Assembly (NCBI GenBank): GCA_030147225.1
Contig: JASLAI010000200.1
Span: 1 to 7,342, forward strand
DNA length: 7,342 nucleotides
Reading direction: 5' to 3'
Source of the DNA: Planococcus sp. (in: firmicutes)
GTDB taxonomy: Bacteria; Bacillota; Bacilli; Bacillales_A; Planococcaceae
Each line of letters opens with the position of its first letter. Within the stretch, counting starts at the first letter, position 1. A program made the position numbers and the translations under genes. The notes below the pieces were generated by a model. That model saw only the letters and a program-made list of their open reading frames with translations. It searched no databases and was not told the DNA's origin. This document shows, piece after piece, positions 5,898-7,342 of the stretch.

Positions 5898-7109
5898 ATG
5901 AAACGTTTAGCCGTATTTTTGTTAGTTTTAGGATTCGCCCTCAGTGCAATGCCGTTCTCAGCATTTGCCATTAAATCGGACGATGCAAAATTCGACCAGT
6001 TTTTAACGGAGATCAAGTGGGAAAAACAAGCTTATCTTGACTATTTAAAGAGTAAAGACTGGTCATTAGACGATTTTGATACAGTTGATGAGCTAGGTAC
6101 ACCATTAACTGAAAAAGGCGTTCAAGCTCTAGCTAGCAAGCATAACTTGACACGTACAGAAGTAAATCAAGTACTTTATGAATACGGTGACCTTGAGTAC
6201 GGACAAGATGTTCTGGATGGCGTCTACCTGATTTTCATGGAAGATCTTGAATACTACATCGAATTCTATTTAGAAGATTTTGTAGGAACACCAATCGATG
6301 ATGTCAATCTAAAAGAACTTATGGATGAGTATGGATTTGCTTCAGAGAAAGAGCTCGAGTCATTTTTGCAGGATTACGACGACTCCCTTTCATACTATGA
6401 ATACATTGAAGATTTAGAGTCAAGCCTTCTTTTCTATCAAGAGATGGGTGAATACGATATTGAAATCGATGGTCTTTTCACTGAACTGGGTTTGACTGAA
6501 GAAGAAATTGAGAGATTGATCGCCCATTTGGAAACACTGGATTACGAAGACCCAGCTTTCGAACAACAATTGACACAATTAAGCGACCGCATGATGGCGA
6601 TCGGTGATTTCGAAACTGCTGACGAACTGACTGCCGAGCAAATTGCTGAACTTATGGATATTTACAACGATCTGATTGACTTGTTTGAGATTAAAACACT
6701 TTATTTCTTTGTAAAAGACGGCCAGAAAACACCTGTTTCATTAGCCACTCTTATGACGCTTGAATCAACTGAAGGTGCCGATCTTCTAATTGAAATCTAC
6801 AACCTGAAAGATGTATTCCTAGCTGACATTCTTTTAACTGCTGAAATGTTCGGTTCTGACTTGATTGTAGACACAGGCAATAGCTTGGATACAGTAGAAA
6901 AAGTCATTACAGCTCCTGTAGTAGAAAAACCGGCTAGAATTACGCCAACTGCTCCAAGCAATCAAACTTCTCCAACTACTACTCAGACTGTAACAGGTGG
7001 TAAATTACCGGCTACAGCTTCTGATTTTGCAACAAATGCGATTTTCGGATTAGTTTTGCTTGTAGCTGGTATTGTTCTATTCCGTCGTTTACGAGCTGAA
7101 GAAAACTAA
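5898..7109 (+). CDS. Processed acidic surface protein with LPATA sorting signal
   Basis: A 403-residue exported protein expected to be anchored to the wall or processed by a sortase. Seen: a signal peptide (1-24, likely cut after AFA), a long acidic helical-looking body (25-340; by hand count about 78 Asp/Glu against 18 Lys/Arg), a Thr/Pro-rich spacer (about 345-366), and a complete sorting signal: LPATA at 370-374, a hydrophobic span at about 379-396, and a basic RRLR tail. No cysteine was seen. LPxTA-type signals are typical of class D sortase substrates in Bacillus relatives (B. subtilis YfkN ends in LPDTA), and the layout fits the family named processed acidic surface protein. The body holds degenerate repeats, with LGTPL at 66-70 and VGTPI at 129-133 starting similar blocks. 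Strong GGAGG ribosome site. The stop overlaps the next gene's first ATG by 1 nt. Molecular role unknown. Confidence 0.88.
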   Translation: MKRLAVFLLVLGFALSAMPFSAFAIKSDDAKFDQFLTEIKWEKQAYLDYLKSKDWSLDDFDTVDELGTPLTEKGVQALASKHNLTRTEVNQVLYEYGDLEYGQDVLDGVYLIFMEDLEYYIEFYLEDFVGTPIDDVNLKELMDEYGFASEKELESFLQDYDDSLSYYEYIEDLESSLLFYQEMGEYDIEIDGLFTELGLTEEEIERLIAHLETLDYEDPAFEQQLTQLSDRMMAIGDFETADELTAEQIAELMDIYNDLIDLFEIKTLYFFVKDGQKTPVSLATLMTLESTEGADLLIEIYNLKDVFLADILLTAEMFGSDLIVDTGNSLDTVEKVITAPVVEKPARITPTAPSNQTSPTTTQTVTGGKLPATASDFATNAIFGLVLLVAGIVLFRRLRAEEN

Positions 7110-7342
7110 TGATGAAAAATAATATTAAAAAAAGAAGAAGCAAAAAACCGCTTCTTCTTTCTTTATCTATTGTCCTTATCTTGTCCGGCCTATGGTTCAG
7201 TACTACCAGCACAGCAACTTTCTTAAAAGGCTATATGCTTTATAAAACGGGCAATGTTGAAGCAAAAGACTTTAGCAATAAGCACGAGATTCCGTCATCG
7301 TCCATTGAAATTGCTGAGAATACGGAAACTGTTGAGAATACG
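7109..7342 (+). CDS. Probable class D sortase, N-terminal 78 residues (partial)
   Basis: The reading frame stays open to the right edge. The visible part has a basic start (MMKNNIKKRRSKK), one hydrophobic anchor (about 14-38) and then GYMLYKTGNVEAKDF, the layout of a type II membrane-anchored sortase. The catalytic His, TLxTC cysteine and Arg lie beyond the window, so the enzyme cannot be confirmed from sequence. The call rests on context: it overlaps by 1 nt (TAATG) an LPATA surface protein of a type usually paired with a class D sortase. Two adjacent ATGs (7109, 7112) could start it. No strong ribosome site is present (only GAAGAAAA nearby), so translation probably depends on coupling to the upstream gene. 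An alternative is another membrane-anchored partner protein. Confidence 0.62.
   Translation, partial: MMKNNIKKRRSKKPLLLSLSIVLILSGLWFSTTSTATFLKGYMLYKTGNVEAKDFSNKHEIPSSSIEIAENTETVENT
7131..7160 (+). repeat. 11-bp perfect hairpin in the 5' coding end of the sortase-like gene
   Basis: AAAGAAGAAGC (7131-7141) and GCTTCTTCTTT (7150-7160) are perfect inverse complements around an 8-nt loop. The stem lies about 20 nt after the start codon and is followed by a T-rich but broken tract (CTTTATCT). It could act as a weak attenuator, or be a by-product of a Lys/Arg-rich stretch followed by Leu/Ser codons. Confidence 0.6.

Noticed and set aside
7012..7212. 66-residue minus-strand ORF across the surface protein/sortase junction
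   Set aside because: Antisense to both the sorting signal and the sortase anchor; simply mirrors their Leu/Lys-rich codons.

Overview
The window looks like a chromosomal cell-envelope region from a low-to-moderate GC Bacillota, most likely order Bacillales. The family Planococcaceae is only an impression from overall protein style. Supporting signs are strong Shine-Dalgarno sites (AAGGAGGT, GGAGG), sigma-A-like TATAAT boxes, wall teichoic acid genes, a LysM deacetylase and a sortase-processed surface protein. No tRNA, rRNA, CRISPR array, insertion sequence or phage gene was seen.

Layout, left to right. (1) Bases 1-915, minus strand: the N-terminal 305 residues of a short TagF-type CDP-glycerol glycerophosphotransferase; its 3' end lies outside the window. 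It was found by reading the reverse strand, since no stop codon falls inside the window. (2) Bases 916-1177: divergent control region. (3) Bases 1178-2736, plus strand: tagD and a TagB-like glycerophosphotransferase overlapping by ATGA, closed by a hairpin terminator. (4) Bases 2986-4014, plus: a secreted NodB-family polysaccharide deacetylase with two C-terminal LysM domains, with its own extended -10 promoter and a leader of about 100 nt. (5) Bases 4055-4101: a perfect 21-bp inverted repeat acting as a two-way terminator between convergent units. (6) Bases 4094-4654 and 4739-5623, minus: a DUF4126-type membrane protein downstream of galU. (7) Bases 5624-5897: a second divergent control region. 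(8) Bases 5898-7109, plus: an acidic surface protein ending in an LPATA sorting signal, then from 7109 the start of a gene that is probably its class D sortase, cut by the window edge.

How the genes fit together. TagD makes CDP-glycerol. The two glycerophosphotransferases use it to prime and extend poly(glycerol phosphate) wall teichoic acid. GalU makes UDP-glucose, used in Bacillales for teichoic acid glucosylation and glycolipid anchors. The LysM deacetylase probably trims N-acetyl groups from the peptidoglycan that carries these polymers. The last two genes look like a self-contained substrate-plus-sortase surface module.

No wholly new system stands out. The least understood items are the acidic protein/sortase pair with its degenerate tandem repeats, the DUF4126 gene, the perfect palindromes inside two promoters, and a possible 54-codon ORF running into galU.
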